From assembly GCA_015178975.1 (NCBI GenBank), contig WHVD01000183.1, forward strand, positions 1 through 64,000: a stretch of DNA of 64,000 nucleotides, given 5' to 3'. This DNA comes from Hysterangium stoloniferum (lineage: Eukaryota; Basidiomycota; Agaricomycetes; Hysterangiales; Hysterangiaceae). The position numbers were made by a program, and so were the translations under genes. Of the stretch, positions 33,168-45,074 are shown one piece after another. Each line of letters opens with the position of its first letter. Position 1 is the stretch's first letter. The notes beneath the pieces are model-generated. The model had not been told where the DNA came from. It saw only the letters and a list, made by a program, of their open reading frames with translations, and made no database searches.

Positions 33168-33682
33168 ACTACCTAATTGACTCGTCAAGTGTATGTAGCG
33201 ATGAACAGAGTATGTTGGTCGAATAAAGAAAATGGCGGCGAGATATACTTACAAGCTCTTATTTGTAGCAATGTAATACCGCTTCGAAGATGTATATTAT
33301 TATTACATGGGTGCCCTTATTAGCTGAATATGATGCCTTGATGGACATTCGCGACGCGCCTATCGTAGCGTGACACTGAAGCTACTAACATATCAGCTTC
33401 GACTTCTTCCGCGATATATTCTGGATGATAGATATACATATAATTTACGATAGAGCCATTTGAATTATCATTGTGGGCACTTGAGCAACCTCAATAGGAT
33501 ACTACTTCCGTCATATTAGCTAAAAACGGCTGTTATCTGACACCGTGACGCTGTCTCGCAAAGTTTGTGATGTGACCCGTGACGAATCCAAAGCTCCTCT
33601 CCTTTCACCATACCTGTTGTATCTAACTCATTTCTGGAGACAACGAATTCACATAACGAACGTGTTTCTTATACGTCCTGTA
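33168..33682. promoter_or_regulatory. Divergent promoter, monooxygenase / Bye1-like gene
   Basis: A 515-bp spacer between opposite-facing starts. No motif is recognised. Confidence 0.35.
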
Positions 33683-36600
33683 ATGCCTATTCGAAGCACC
33701 CGTTCCAACACTCGCAAACTATCCTCTGCCTCCCAACTCCCTCCTACGAACAGATCTCGCGCAAAGTCAGTATCAAAGGTACAGGCACAGCCTCGCGTTC
33801 CTGTTGTTGGGAAGAGAGTCTCTCGAGGTAAGGGACAGAATGTTTGGTGTAAATGCACAGGTCCCGACGATGGAACGCCAATGATAAAGTGCGAGATTTG
33901 TAAAGACTGGTCAGTGTTTGATAGACACACACATTGAACGCCCTTTATTCACCCTGAATTTCTGATCCAGGTTTCATTTTCTCTGCATTAACTTGGCTGA
34001 GCGAGAGGCAGAGGAAATCCGTGGGTGTTCATTAAATTTTTTAGCGTTATACTCCGTCTGACTCATCTTTCTCAGAATTGTATGTCTGCGATTCATGCCA
34101 CCAAAAGACTGGCCAAACGACTGTCTGTGAGTCCTGTCTCTCCATCTGCCTCAATCGATCATTCTTTGCCTTTATCTCTGCCGTAATACCACCAGTCCAT
34201 TCATTTTCATCTCTGAAGATTTTCTTGCCTTCTGTCGGTGTCTTGAGGACATGTCCGTTTGCAAGGTTACTTCACGCTGTTAATGCGTCCGAATTTTAAC
34301 GCACGTCCACCGTTCATCAGTCCAGCTCATAGCTGTGATAGGGCGTGCGAATGAAAATCGACTATATCTCTGAGGTGCATTGAGTGACAAGACCAGATTA
34401 ACCCCTGAATTTTGTTCACTTGATACACTTCCGTCCTCTACTAAACATGAGTAACGCATCGTAATTGATTGAAAGTTTTTATGTACATTTTTTTTTCAAC
34501 TTTACTTTATGTTATTACCTGTAATAAGGCGAAGTACTGACAGAATTCCCCTATGACGCAGATGAATGGGAAGGGCTGGACGCAATTGAGCAGGTTACAG
34601 AGGAAGTGGTGGTGCAAGATGGGGTGCAAACAGAGGCGCAACAACAGCGAGACGGCAGAGCAACGAGGTTAAGCGTGGCTTTAGTGGATGACGTGGACGA
34701 TGAAGACGATGAGGATGATACTAGTGGGGACGATTATAAGGAAGACGAGCAAGGTGAAGACGTAGTAATAAGACGCGGTAAAGGGACAAAGCGGGTAAGT
34801 TAATGGATATTTTGAACGAGTGCAGACGATTGACATTATCGCCCTGCAAGATCACATCGTCAGATGAGGAAGAAGCCGATGAGGATGGGGGCGATTCACC
34901 GGGTGTATCGATACGACGTGCACAACTAAAGCGCAAACGTGGTAAAGAGGCACAGATTCAACGTAAACGGCCTAAGAAGCCAACCTCAGAAATTGACGAT
35001 AATGATGATATCGATAGTGGGATTGGCGGTGGAAAGCTAAGGAAGAAAGTCGCTCATAAAGGCAACACGAAACATGATTCTTCCATGGATGCAACCCGGA
35101 AGTATTGCTTGGGCAAACTGCGCGACGTGTTATTGCCTATTTTTGTGCAATTTACAAAGACCGTTGAAGTTTCTAGCAATAATCAGCCAGAATGTGTAGA
35201 ACAAAAGCTAGAGCTTGACGACGCAGAAAAGCAAAAGGCTGAACAAAGTGGGGTGGTTTATGTCCAGGAGCTGGAACAATGCCTATTTGAGACATATGGT
35301 GAACCAGACAAGCAGGGTCATAAAACCGCAGGCGGAAAATATAAGTTAGTGCGGCCTTTTTTTATTAGCCTCGCTAGCTTAACATGTTCTTTTGCTAGAG
35401 ATCGATTCAGGATGCTTACCTACAATCTTTCGCAGCCAGACCGTCATTACCTGCGTCGAATGATTGGCACCCATAGTCTCCCCGCTATAGATCTATCCAA
35501 GATGTCTAGTGTTGACCTGGCCAATGAGCAGACAAAACAGCAAATTGAAGCGGCCAATCGGGAGTCTCTAGAGCATTCCATCCTAACTCAGAGACCGATT
35601 CTCGCGCGGGCTAAGATCACTCACAAAGGCGAAGAGGTTATTGAGGATCTCGAAGGCGACGACATCGGAGGACGACTCAGGGAGGACGAAGAGCGGGAAC
35701 GCGAGCGGGAGCGGGAGCGCACAAAGTCTGTACGAGAGAGGGCGATGTCACTTACATCTTCATCAAAGAGACCTGCTTTTCAAGGCCCACAAGATATCCT
35801 TGCTCAGCAGCATACCGCGGCGTCACAGATAGCGGCTCAAGCTCAGGCGCAACGGATAGCCTCGGAAAAAACATCACTCCCTGTTCCCGAAACACCCCAA
35901 GAACCTGCGTTCAAATTTGATGATCTTATCGCTATTGATTTGCCCGATTCTCCATCCCAAGGAACTTCTCGATTACCTGATAGCATTACCAACGCTGACA
36001 CTTCCAGTCCTAAGGATGAGAGGCCTGCAACAGAGGGCCTGTCGCAGCCCGATACTATTACCTCGACGTCACCTCAGCCCGGCTCGTTCGACTTGAGTAA
36101 TGTTTGGACGGGTGTTGGTTCTGAAAATACGCCGCAGGAGTCTTCTGGATCCCCTATTATTTCTGTTCGGACGGATGGTGCGCGTGATCCTGGAGGTATC
36201 GATCTTGACTTAGGTACAGCGGCTGTGGATGAGGATTTCGACATGTTCCTTGATGAGACAGAGCCTGCTCCTAATGGTCCTAATACTCCGCTACTTAGCG
36301 GTCCTGAAATTGAGCGGGCAATTTTTGAGTCTTTACCCGTCATATGGAGTGGAGTTGTAAGTTATTTGTGAACGAGTTCTGCCAACCAAATTTACGCAGC
36401 ATGTTATAGATTATTATGCCCGATGCGGGAAAATCCCCTGCTGTGTATGCGAGACAGGTTGGGGGTCGACCTATTGAACCTACCTCCCCGCAGTGGAGCA
36501 TATTATTTACTCAACAGTTACCGAATCAACTTAAAATAGATGGGCGAGTACCAGTTAAAGAGTCTGCCAAATACATGACACAAAACCGATTGAATGTCAC

Positions 36601-37631
36601 ACGAGAGTTAGTTGCTGTAGCGTTGACTCCTTCGGCCGATCGTACGGATTATGATGATGTTATCTCTGTTTTGGTCAACAGAAAGTGAGTTTTTTTACAA
36701 CCAACAACTTATAATTACCTAACAAATTGTTTTGTCAAGTCGACACGCAGTCGTTCTTCCATGGGGTCCCAATCCTGGCCCAGATGCTCCAGGAAAAGAA
36801 TTATATCTCATACCAATTCTGCCGCATGAACCTCTGCCAGATTATGTGGAGCTATTGGATTTAGTCAAATTCCCGAAAAAACGCGAAGAAAAGATGCTAT
36901 TAGGAGTATTCATTCTTAATAAGGGTAAATTCTCTGCCCCACTGTTACCAAACTCTCCGGCTGCCTCGCTGCCCTTCAACCAGCCTCCTGTGTTGGCGCC
37001 GGCGCCCGTGCCCGCTCCCGCTGTTCCAGATCCACCTCCTTCGCAGCCAGGAACATCGTTTCCACCCGACATTATTTCGAAGCTCACTTCCGAGCAAATC
37101 GAATCCCTTTTCCAAACCGTTATGGGAGGTAGTGGATTGTCGTCAATACCAACAACACAACCTGCTGTGCCTAGTTCACAGCCTAGCAGCTTCCCCAGCT
37201 TCCCAGTTTCTCTCGCGAACTTAATGCCTCCTCAATATCCTCCTGCACCCGTAGCACCTTATACATTTCCTCCCCCGTCTCAATCTACTCCTCAATATCC
37301 ACCTCCCCCGCCACAAGTACCGCCCATTCCATATAGCTATCCATCTCCAAGTTCCCACCCGTGAGTCATGTCCCTGTGATTTCTTTCACGAAATCTGAGC
37401 TTAATTATGCCCCCCGTTAGGTCACCGTTGTCCCCTCGAGGGCAAGATTACCGGCCAGGCTCATCGTATGGTAACAGCTACAGTCGTCCGGGACGAGGTG
37501 AATACGACCGTCCACGCGGGCGGGGTCGATCTAATAATGGTCGTGGTGAGGGAGAGTATGACCGACCAAGAGATTCAGGGTGGGGCGGACGAGGAAGGGG
37601 GAGGGGTTCACAGTCTCAAAAGCCTTGGTAG
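33683..37631 (+). CDS. BYE1: Bye1-like protein: PHD finger, TFIIS central domain, SPOC domain, RGG tail
   Basis: RNA polymerase II-associated chromatin reader, nuclear. It starts MPIRSTRSNTRKLSSA. The PHD finger is WCKC...MIKCEICKDWFHFLC...YVCDSCHQ (residues about 55-110). An acidic stretch with basic nuclear-signal clusters follows (LKRKRGKEAQIQRKRPKK). The TFIIS-M domain includes YCLGKLRDVLLPIFVQFTK and FRMLTYNLSQPDRHYLRRMI. A charged low-complexity linker precedes the SPOC domain: VIWSGV, VYARQVGGRPIEP, LVNRNRHAVVLPWGPN, LLGVFILNK. It ends with a Pro-rich region and Gly/Arg-rich tail to W* at 37631. Introns are about 55 nt except one of 402 nt (34127-34528). PHD-TFIIS-SPOC order is diagnostic of Bye1. 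The Pro/RGG tail is longer than in yeast and suggests RNA contact. Confidence 0.9.
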
Positions 37632-38762
37632 CAAGCCCAACTGCTTGTGGCATCTGGGTCATCTTTATATAGTCTGTCCTTTTTCCTAGTGTATTTGCCA
37701 TTGGCCTGTAAACTAGCAGCTGTTTTCTCACTACACTAATACTGCAGGGGTGACTGATGTCTCACTTGACAGAACTTCACACTTCTTATATCTATGTTAC
37801 AAGCCAGAGTGGGGCCCTCGACCCAACATTATGTACATACTTATGCGCCTCGTTTCGTAATTCACAACCTATGCATATGTCTAATTGCCCTGGTATATTT
37901 TATACATTATAAACATACCCAAAGTGTACGAGCGAAAATTCTCACCGAAAGTTCGTCGGTACAGGGATCCATGCTTTTGCGAGCATTTTTGTAGCTAAGC
38001 GACCCGCGTGTGCTCCCAATACTAAATACCATTTAGGGTACTAAGAGTACAATCAACAGTATCAACTCAATATTGGCAGACTTTACAATGATACTTCCAT
38101 TCCAGGTCCCGGGACTTGGCTAGAACTGTGAATCTACATCATTATTGCGGTGTTTCTGAATACTGTGAGGTTATAATCATTCCCATAGTACATTTTTGAA
38201 AACGGCTGCGTGGCGAACACGTCGATAATATTAAAACACGACTTGCAACTGGAGAGATAACATCCAGATCCTTAAAACTTTCCCGTCATTATATCGTCAT
38301 ATATATATACTTGTACTGTCATCGTGAGTGGAGGATGGATGTAAATAAACGTCCAATTTAAAACTAGTACCGCGCACCAAATCCCACGAATCGTCAAAAA
38401 CACTTTAGAGAGGATCATTACACGAAACCCTCAATAAAATTATGCATGATTATAAACATTCGTTATTTGACTGTCAGAATATGGCGTGGCGTACCCAGCA
38501 CACTCTCGCCAGGTACATATTAATGTGATACAGTTTTGCTTATCTTAATGTTTTCTTTCTTCTCCCCGTGCAGGGGGATAGGCTTTGAAGCCTAGTTGGA
38601 CTCCCAAGGAGGGTATCTATTTGACATCGTAAGATCGACGTTGTGTTGTGACTCGAGAGTCTCGATTTTATTTAATCGGTAGATTAGAAAATTAAGGCAC
38701 TGAAGTGGAATCGGAACCGCATCGCCGAATTTCACTGTTGCACAACATGCGTATTCTCGCAC
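37632..38762. other. Intergenic region between converging genes
   Basis: This 1.1-kb AT-rich stretch holds the 3' flanks of the Bye1-like and Yvc1-like genes. Small hairpins are present (GGCTTTGAAGCC near 38582, GACTCGAGAGTC near 38650) that could help 3' end formation. No gene is seen. Confidence 0.45.
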
Positions 38763-41700
38763 TTATTTTTTCGTTGTCAACTGGATAAGCATCTCCTCAA
38801 TCCGGCGCTGGGACACCTCAATCCTAACCAGTCTCTTCTCGAGAACACCATCCTCGCCGAGCATCTCGCTCTCACTTTCCAATTGTGTGACCTTCTTCGG
38901 TTTTTGGCTCGGCGGAGAACGGCCTACTTCTCTCGTGGGAGAGCCAGATATCATTCGTCTCGGAAAAGGATGCGACGAGTCAGAAGCCCGTCTCGTATGC
39001 ACCATTGAAGAAAGACGCCGCCTTGTCACTTCACCGAAACTTATACCTTGCTGTTGCTGGGATGACGATGATAACGCCTGGTTTTCGTTGGTATCCTCCT
39101 CCCAGACTGCACCATATGCTTGCGCCAATGGACTGAGGGCTTCTGCGACGTCGGAAAGATGTTGGGGAAGAACGCGAGGGCGCTCTGAGGCACCAGGACT
39201 ATTCTGTAGGGAGGACTTTTTGGGTGTCAAACCGATGGGCTCTGTCTGACCTTGGTTCCCATTTTGGTTGAAATCTTCGTGAGCCAATGTGATTTCATCT
39301 TCTATGTCGAATACCTATTTTTATCAAATTTCATGCGCTCAGCCATTCAATTCTACTCATGCTGATTAGTATTGATGAAAACGCACCGCATCTATATCTG
39401 ATCCTGACCCTTTCAAACCGTCGAAAAAGGCTAAAATATTTTTGTACGTAGAGTTATTGGTAAGTAAGACAAAGCACTCACCCATTTTTTTCAGTCCCTT
39501 CGGTAACTTATCCATGATCATTTCCAACGACTCCGAAATATACTCATAAAATGTAATTGCCCCGGTTTCACTTTTTTGCCTCTCATATAGCGATATACAA
39601 AGCAAAATGGGGAAGCTTGTTAATCTAATTTCATTTCGATTATAAGCGTGGTGATAGATTCGGAAGGAAATAAGCACCTTATCATAAAAACATTAACTTT
39701 ATGGAACCAGCGCGGGGTGAGGATATAAGACGCTGGGAGCATAACTATTAGGGCAAAGAGGTTCAAAGGCGGCTGGTAGGAAAACAGAGCGTCGGCTTTA
39801 ACGCCTTCGATCGTAGAGACCGCACGGCGGTACATTGCCTGTGACATAAAGCATTAAAGACCACCTTCGCCATCCTATAGAGAAAGTGTATTGGAGGTAC
39901 CTCTGCAGCAGCATCGGAACTTATTGTCGAGAATGTATGCGATAATATCTATCGGTGACTTTAATAATCACGAATGTGTGCAGTATGCTGTGGTGCATAC
40001 CGATACAAGAACTGTTGATACATTAGTATGGGCCACTTGTGCCAGCATCGTAAGGGCTCACCGGTGAGAAGTAACGTATTACTTAAACACGCGTAACTAA
40101 TCATTAAAAACGGCCCCAACACAGGGTGGAACGTTGCTGGTAAGTCTTTAGCATAACGTTTACTCAATTTACTGTCCATACTAACTGGCTTTATCGAAAC
40201 CGCTGCTATCCAAACCAAAAACTGGTGCAGGCGAAACCGTGAGCGACCATTTGAGAGTGTATCTCAAAAGCTTACAGAGATCAAGCATCCACCACGCGAT
40301 TTGACTGAAGTCCATAAATAATGTATCCCGAAATAAATACGAAGGCCAAAAGTACCACACCTTAACGTATACTTTGGTCCAGTCCGACTCAAGCTATATG
40401 TCCACGAGGGAGCGAATAGGCGTAAGCTATTCTTATAGAATTAGAAGTTTGGAAGTGAACTTACGTCCAAAGTGCGTAAAGAAATCTTAACAGATATGCC
40501 ATGAGCGAGCCTTATATTCCACGCATGAAACGAGAAGAAGAAATTACCCTGCGAAGCAGAAAGTGGCGATAGCCATCAATACAGCAAATTCGAGAAACAT
40601 CGAGCGTAGAGACCTTGAAAGTATCAAAAGTAGGAACAGGATCGTTAGAATAACGAACATACAATATCATGAGATTATTCGATAATGTGACGAAAGCCAG
40701 TCTGGAACATGTAAATAAAACTACCGTATATTACACAGAAATTGTGTCTGACCTTGGGAATATCAAACAAGCGGCAACAGCGAGGCAGTCGATTCCTGCT
40801 GACATTGCCCAATCATCTGGGAGGGCATGCAATTTGTAGCCGAAGAGAAAGGCATAAATGCCGATAGACTCACTATGGTTATACATGCCCCATACCCGTA
40901 GACTCATATACGCTCCGAAAACGGATACTACGCAGGAAGTAAAAAATGATCCATATCTACCCAGTAGAGACTTACTGAACAAAACATCAAAGCCATTCCA
41001 TGTTCCGGTGACATATACTGACATGACAGTCAATACTATACTAAATGACTAGTATCTTGAGCATTCTCACCTCTTAGACCATGCTCCTGGATACTCGCCA
41101 ACTTCTCCAAAGAGAAACCTAACGCGAACAACATAAATAGGCCCTCTGATAGATTGATGTGATTGAGCGCATTATATTCGAGGGCGAAAACCAAGAGAAC
41201 GAAAAGTACGACGAAACTATTATTGCTATGGTTATTAACATGAATACGTGAGTAGTAGGGAGCTTACTTGATATACTCAAGCACAGAGCGAACAGCAGGA
41301 ATCTTCAAACGGTAGTGATCCAGCAGGGGGGCAGTGTGTGGATTATAAAAGTGGACAGGTGTGCGTTTATAGTTCTAAGAAAGATCAAGATGATGGATGA
41401 TAGTCAGGAACGTTGTGGCATTACATCTGAAAGAATTGAATGGGAGCTCTCGGCTTGATAAACACATTTTCCACTATAAAGGGGGTCAGAAATGTCATTG
41501 TCACTAACGGCAAGTCGTTAATACCTCCAGATTGCATCGATCACCTTCTGACAGGGTGAGGATTTGATGAACCTTTTAGCCTTACCCAATATAGCCATTT
41601 CAATTGCGTTTCCGGCGCTATCTTCTACATCCATATCTTCTTCCTGCTCGGCTCGTCTGAGCACCTCTGGACTTGCACCAGCAAACAGCGGCCAACTTGT

Positions 41701-42242
41701 GGTTAGGACAGTCGTAAGCTCCAGCACATTGTCCGAGTGAAAGCGCATAGCCCGAATTGCAAGAATTTCGCACAATGCAGCGCGTGATCTAGATAGTGGG
41801 ACTGTAGAGAAAGACTCATCTCGGATGAAGTGAACGCGGTTGAGCAGAAAGCAGAAAACGACGGCAAGGTTCCCTTCGCGCTGGAGTCGGACGTATTTGC
41901 TTTCAAGAGGCTTGACCAGTGTATATGTTAGGTCAGGTGTCAAGAACTATCCGTTCATATATCAGTAGGTCTCGGAAGAGATGTGCTGCGGTACCTACAG
42001 CCTCGTAAGTCAGGGGGTTGTCTAAAAGTGTACAGTTTAAGCCTTTTATTTGGCGCACGTAAGAAAGACGCGCTTACCGACGTATAACTGTGGGCGCGCT
42101 AGGATCATCAGGTTTTAAAAGTAGCATGAGTTACGCTCACCATTACATCGCGCCGTATGGCATGAATCACGGGATATATGGAAGTACTCTCAATCTCCCG
42201 TGTGCCCATTAACGGTGTTCCCTCTGAATCATTATGTTCCAT
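38763..42242 (-). CDS. YVC1: Yvc1-like vacuolar TRP cation channel
   Basis: Calcium-permeable TRP-type channel of the vacuole membrane that releases calcium on osmotic or mechanical stimulus. It starts MEHNDSEGTPLMGTREIEST at 42242. The cytosolic N-terminal domain includes LTPDLTYTLVKPLESKYVRL, CFLLNRVHFIRDE, ALCEILAIRAMRF and AKRFIKSSPCQKVIDAIW. The membrane part lies between 41400 and 39850 in many short exons (for example NALNHINLSEGLFMLF-type and YQPPLNLFALIVMLPASYIL). The C-terminal tail reads FFDGLKGSGSDIDAVFDIED then Ser-rich sequence and a final coiled coil KRLVRIEVSQRRIEEMLIQL. The domain order equals fungal Yvc1. Internal splice sites were not all resolved. Confidence 0.82.
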
Positions 42243-42424
42243 GAGCGGGGGGCGACCTCAATTGTAAAAGTACAACCGCGCGAGCCTCTTAAATAAAACG
42301 GCGCACTTGCTGACAAAGCTGCGCGATACACTCATGTACTGTGAATGGTGGATTGAAAATAAATGTAGAATACAACTTTAAAGATTAAAATGGCGGATAA
42401 TGATTAACTATCGTATTGTAAATT

Positions 42425-42838
42425 TTACTGAACGGGAGGGGTATGGTCATTCATAAAGGACGGGGGAGACAGCGAAGTTCCATGTATAGTAAGTAGGTGG
42501 GGAGGGGTTCGACATATGTGCAGTGTAATCAAATGGTCCATAGCAGTCGATTCTTCAGTGGTAGTTTGAATGTTCGCGCCTCTGTAAAGTTGTCGAGCCA
42601 GGTTAGCCGTATCCGCGAAAGGCAGTAGTGGGTCTAAATCGTTGTCTAGTGCAATGCCCAGCATTATTTTACTTTTCTCATCGACGTCTGCTCACCATCC
42701 GCATAGGCCTACCGGCGCCTTAAATTTCCTGCGTTCAAGTCGGAGTAACCCACTGAAAAAACCTGGCTGATAAGATCACCGAGTTGGGGGCATACTTGTA
42801 TCAGCCGTCTGCCTGAGCCGTGTGATTATATTTTTCAT
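42425..42838 (-). CDS. Small hypothetical protein
   Basis: Possible three-exon gene. From the ATG at 42838: MKNIITRLRQTADTSMPPTR, then GYSDLNAGNLRR, then DVDEKSKIMLGIALDNDLDP, LLPFADTANLARQLYRG and a Ser/Pro-rich end at 42425. Splice sites are plausible (GTGATC...TTTTCAG, GTAGGC...GAGCAG). No family is recognised; about 120 residues. It sits between the Yvc1-like and Prp4 starts and could also be non-coding upstream sequence. Confidence 0.35.
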
Positions 42839-43015
42839 AAATAACGCTGCATCGGATCGTGCTATTCATGAGAACACACGAGTCCTTTCCGCAGTACAAT
42901 TTTAGCTATCTGTAGATCAGCTTGCGGACGCCAGGAAGAAATGAGAACGTCTGGTTGGCTGTCCAAAGAGCAGGAACCCGGCTCAGATCGACGCCACCAA
43001 ATTTGGACAGCAGTA

Positions 43016-44938
43016 TGAGTGAACTCACTCTAGACAACCTTGTCGACGATGGTCAATACGCATCCGAACGCGCGAGAATTGAGAATCAACTTGTACTGGA
43101 TGAGCTAGAGCGGAAGAAAAAAGCCAGAACAACGGCTGTGCCAACGGATGACAATCGTGTTAAGGCGAGGCTCAGAGAAATTGGGGAGCCGATCACCCTC
43201 TTTGGTGAAAGGGTGTGTGTACCGTCATTCATATAAAATATAACTCTCAAATAATTCATAGGCTGCTGATCGTCGAGACCGTTTAATCTACGTTCTTTCA
43301 CAAATCAATGCGGCGCGAGGAGATGAAGGAGGTGTGGCTGTGGAAAGCGAGTCGTCAGAAAGCGAAGAAGAGGTACGCAACCTATAGCTGTTCATCGCCT
43401 TTTTCTTTTTGAATATTCAGGTATATCCTAGAATCAAGAAGAGTTCTACACACCAGGTTCTCTAGAGCTCCTTGAAGCTCGACGGCGAATAGCCGAGTTC
43501 TCTCTCCCGAGGTTGGAGTTAAATCCATGCTACATCTAACAGGTGCTTACGTGTTCGTTTCCTTTGTCTAACAGAGCTCAACAACGCGTCGCCCAACAGC
43601 GAGATGAAAACGCCATGCCTCTCACCCAGATTCTCGATATCCGGAAGCAGGTCTTCACCCAAGTCAAAGTAGGCCAACATCCGCGGCGTCTTCATCATGC
43701 TCATAACAATTTCGCAGACGTATGCCAATTTGGGCTCCCAGATTGGGGACGAACGCCCGATTTCTCAGGTCCGCTTTTCTCCCGATAGCAAATATCTCGC
43801 GACAGGCAGTTGGTCAGGCAACATCAAGCTATGGAACATCCCGGAATGTACACCAAAGTTATCGCTTAGAGGTATGAAGATGTCTTTCATCGTTCCTTTC
43901 GTTAACATGTGTCAACAGGACACAGCGACCGGGTAGGCGGTGTTGCATGGCATCCACAGGCAACAATCGGCCAAGGTGAAGATCTCGTCAACCTAGTAAG
44001 TGGTGCTGGGGATATGAATGTCAATCTTTGGTCATTAACCAGGTCCGTTCTCTCCTTTTCCGCGTCATTATTTCTAATCGCCTCTCCAGTGAAACGCCTA
44101 TTGCCACCCTAAAAGGGCATCAAGACCGTGTGTGCCGTGTCGCATTCCACCCTTCAGGGAATTATGTTGCAAGTGCGAGTTTCGACAGCACTTGGCGGCT
44201 CTGGGATGTTCAGACGGCGAGCGAGTTGCTCCTGCAAGAGGGTCATTCAAAGGAGGTTTTCGCAGTGGAATTTCAAGACGATGGAGCTCTGATTGCATCG
44301 GGGTATCGTATATACTTGACATATATGAAGTCGCCTTCTGATCAGCCTCTTTGCAGTGGTCTGGATGCAATAGGTCGCGTATGGGATCTACGGACAGGGC
44401 GTACAGCCATGGTTCTAGACGGGCACGTTAACACCATCTTTTCTATCAACTTTTCTCCAAATGGGTAAGCAGTTCATCCTTCACATTATCATTCCAATCA
44501 CTTCTTATTAATAACTCTGCCAGGTATCAAATCGCGACAGGTTCCGGCGACGATACGATTCGTATATGGGACATGCGCTCACTCAAGGCGCTCTACACTA
44601 TACCCGCACATAAATCCAACGTATCGGACGTACGCTTTTTCCGCCCTGTTGATCCACTCCCATCGGCAACCATGGATGTGGTCTTCGATAACGATGAAAA
44701 GCAGTCACTTCACGCTGACGCAGCTAAGCGGTATAGATCTGGCCTTTACCTCGCCAGCGCAGGATACGATGGACTCGTCAAGATATGGAGTGCTGATGAC
44801 TGGCAGTTACTGCGGTCTCTGCCTACTGATGCAGGGAAGGTCATGTCTGTGGATTTATCGAGCGATGGAAAGTACATTGCCTCCGGATCGTACAATCGTA
44901 GCTATCAGTTATTTGCGCCGAATGATTTGGAAGTGTAA
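43016..44938 (+). CDS. PRP4: U4/U6 snRNP protein Prp4 (WD40)
   Basis: Component of the U4/U6.U5 tri-snRNP needed for spliceosome assembly, nuclear. It starts [20 protein letters not shown]. The N-terminal PSF/SFM domain has [20 protein letters not shown] then LFGER and [21 protein letters not shown] linker with [20 protein letters not shown] follows. Seven WD repeats run from about 43720 to 44938: [95 protein letters not shown], and [20 protein letters not shown], up to NDLEV* at 44938. At least eight short introns occur. A longer in-frame N-terminus has no support. Confidence 0.93.
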
Positions 44939-45074
44939 GTTATCGTGGTGGTACAAAAGATTTAATAAAAGAGAAACTGCCCCGGAGAGAAAAACAAATA
45001 TTCAAGTTAGATGATGCCGTCTCGAACCTGAATAAAAGATGTTGGTACTTGTTCAGCAAAATCACAGGCGAATG

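Noticed and set aside
34300-34380. C/D-box-like GTGATAG...CTGA pair inside the long intron
   Set aside because: Box C is not canonical and there is no terminal stem, so it is not called a snoRNA.
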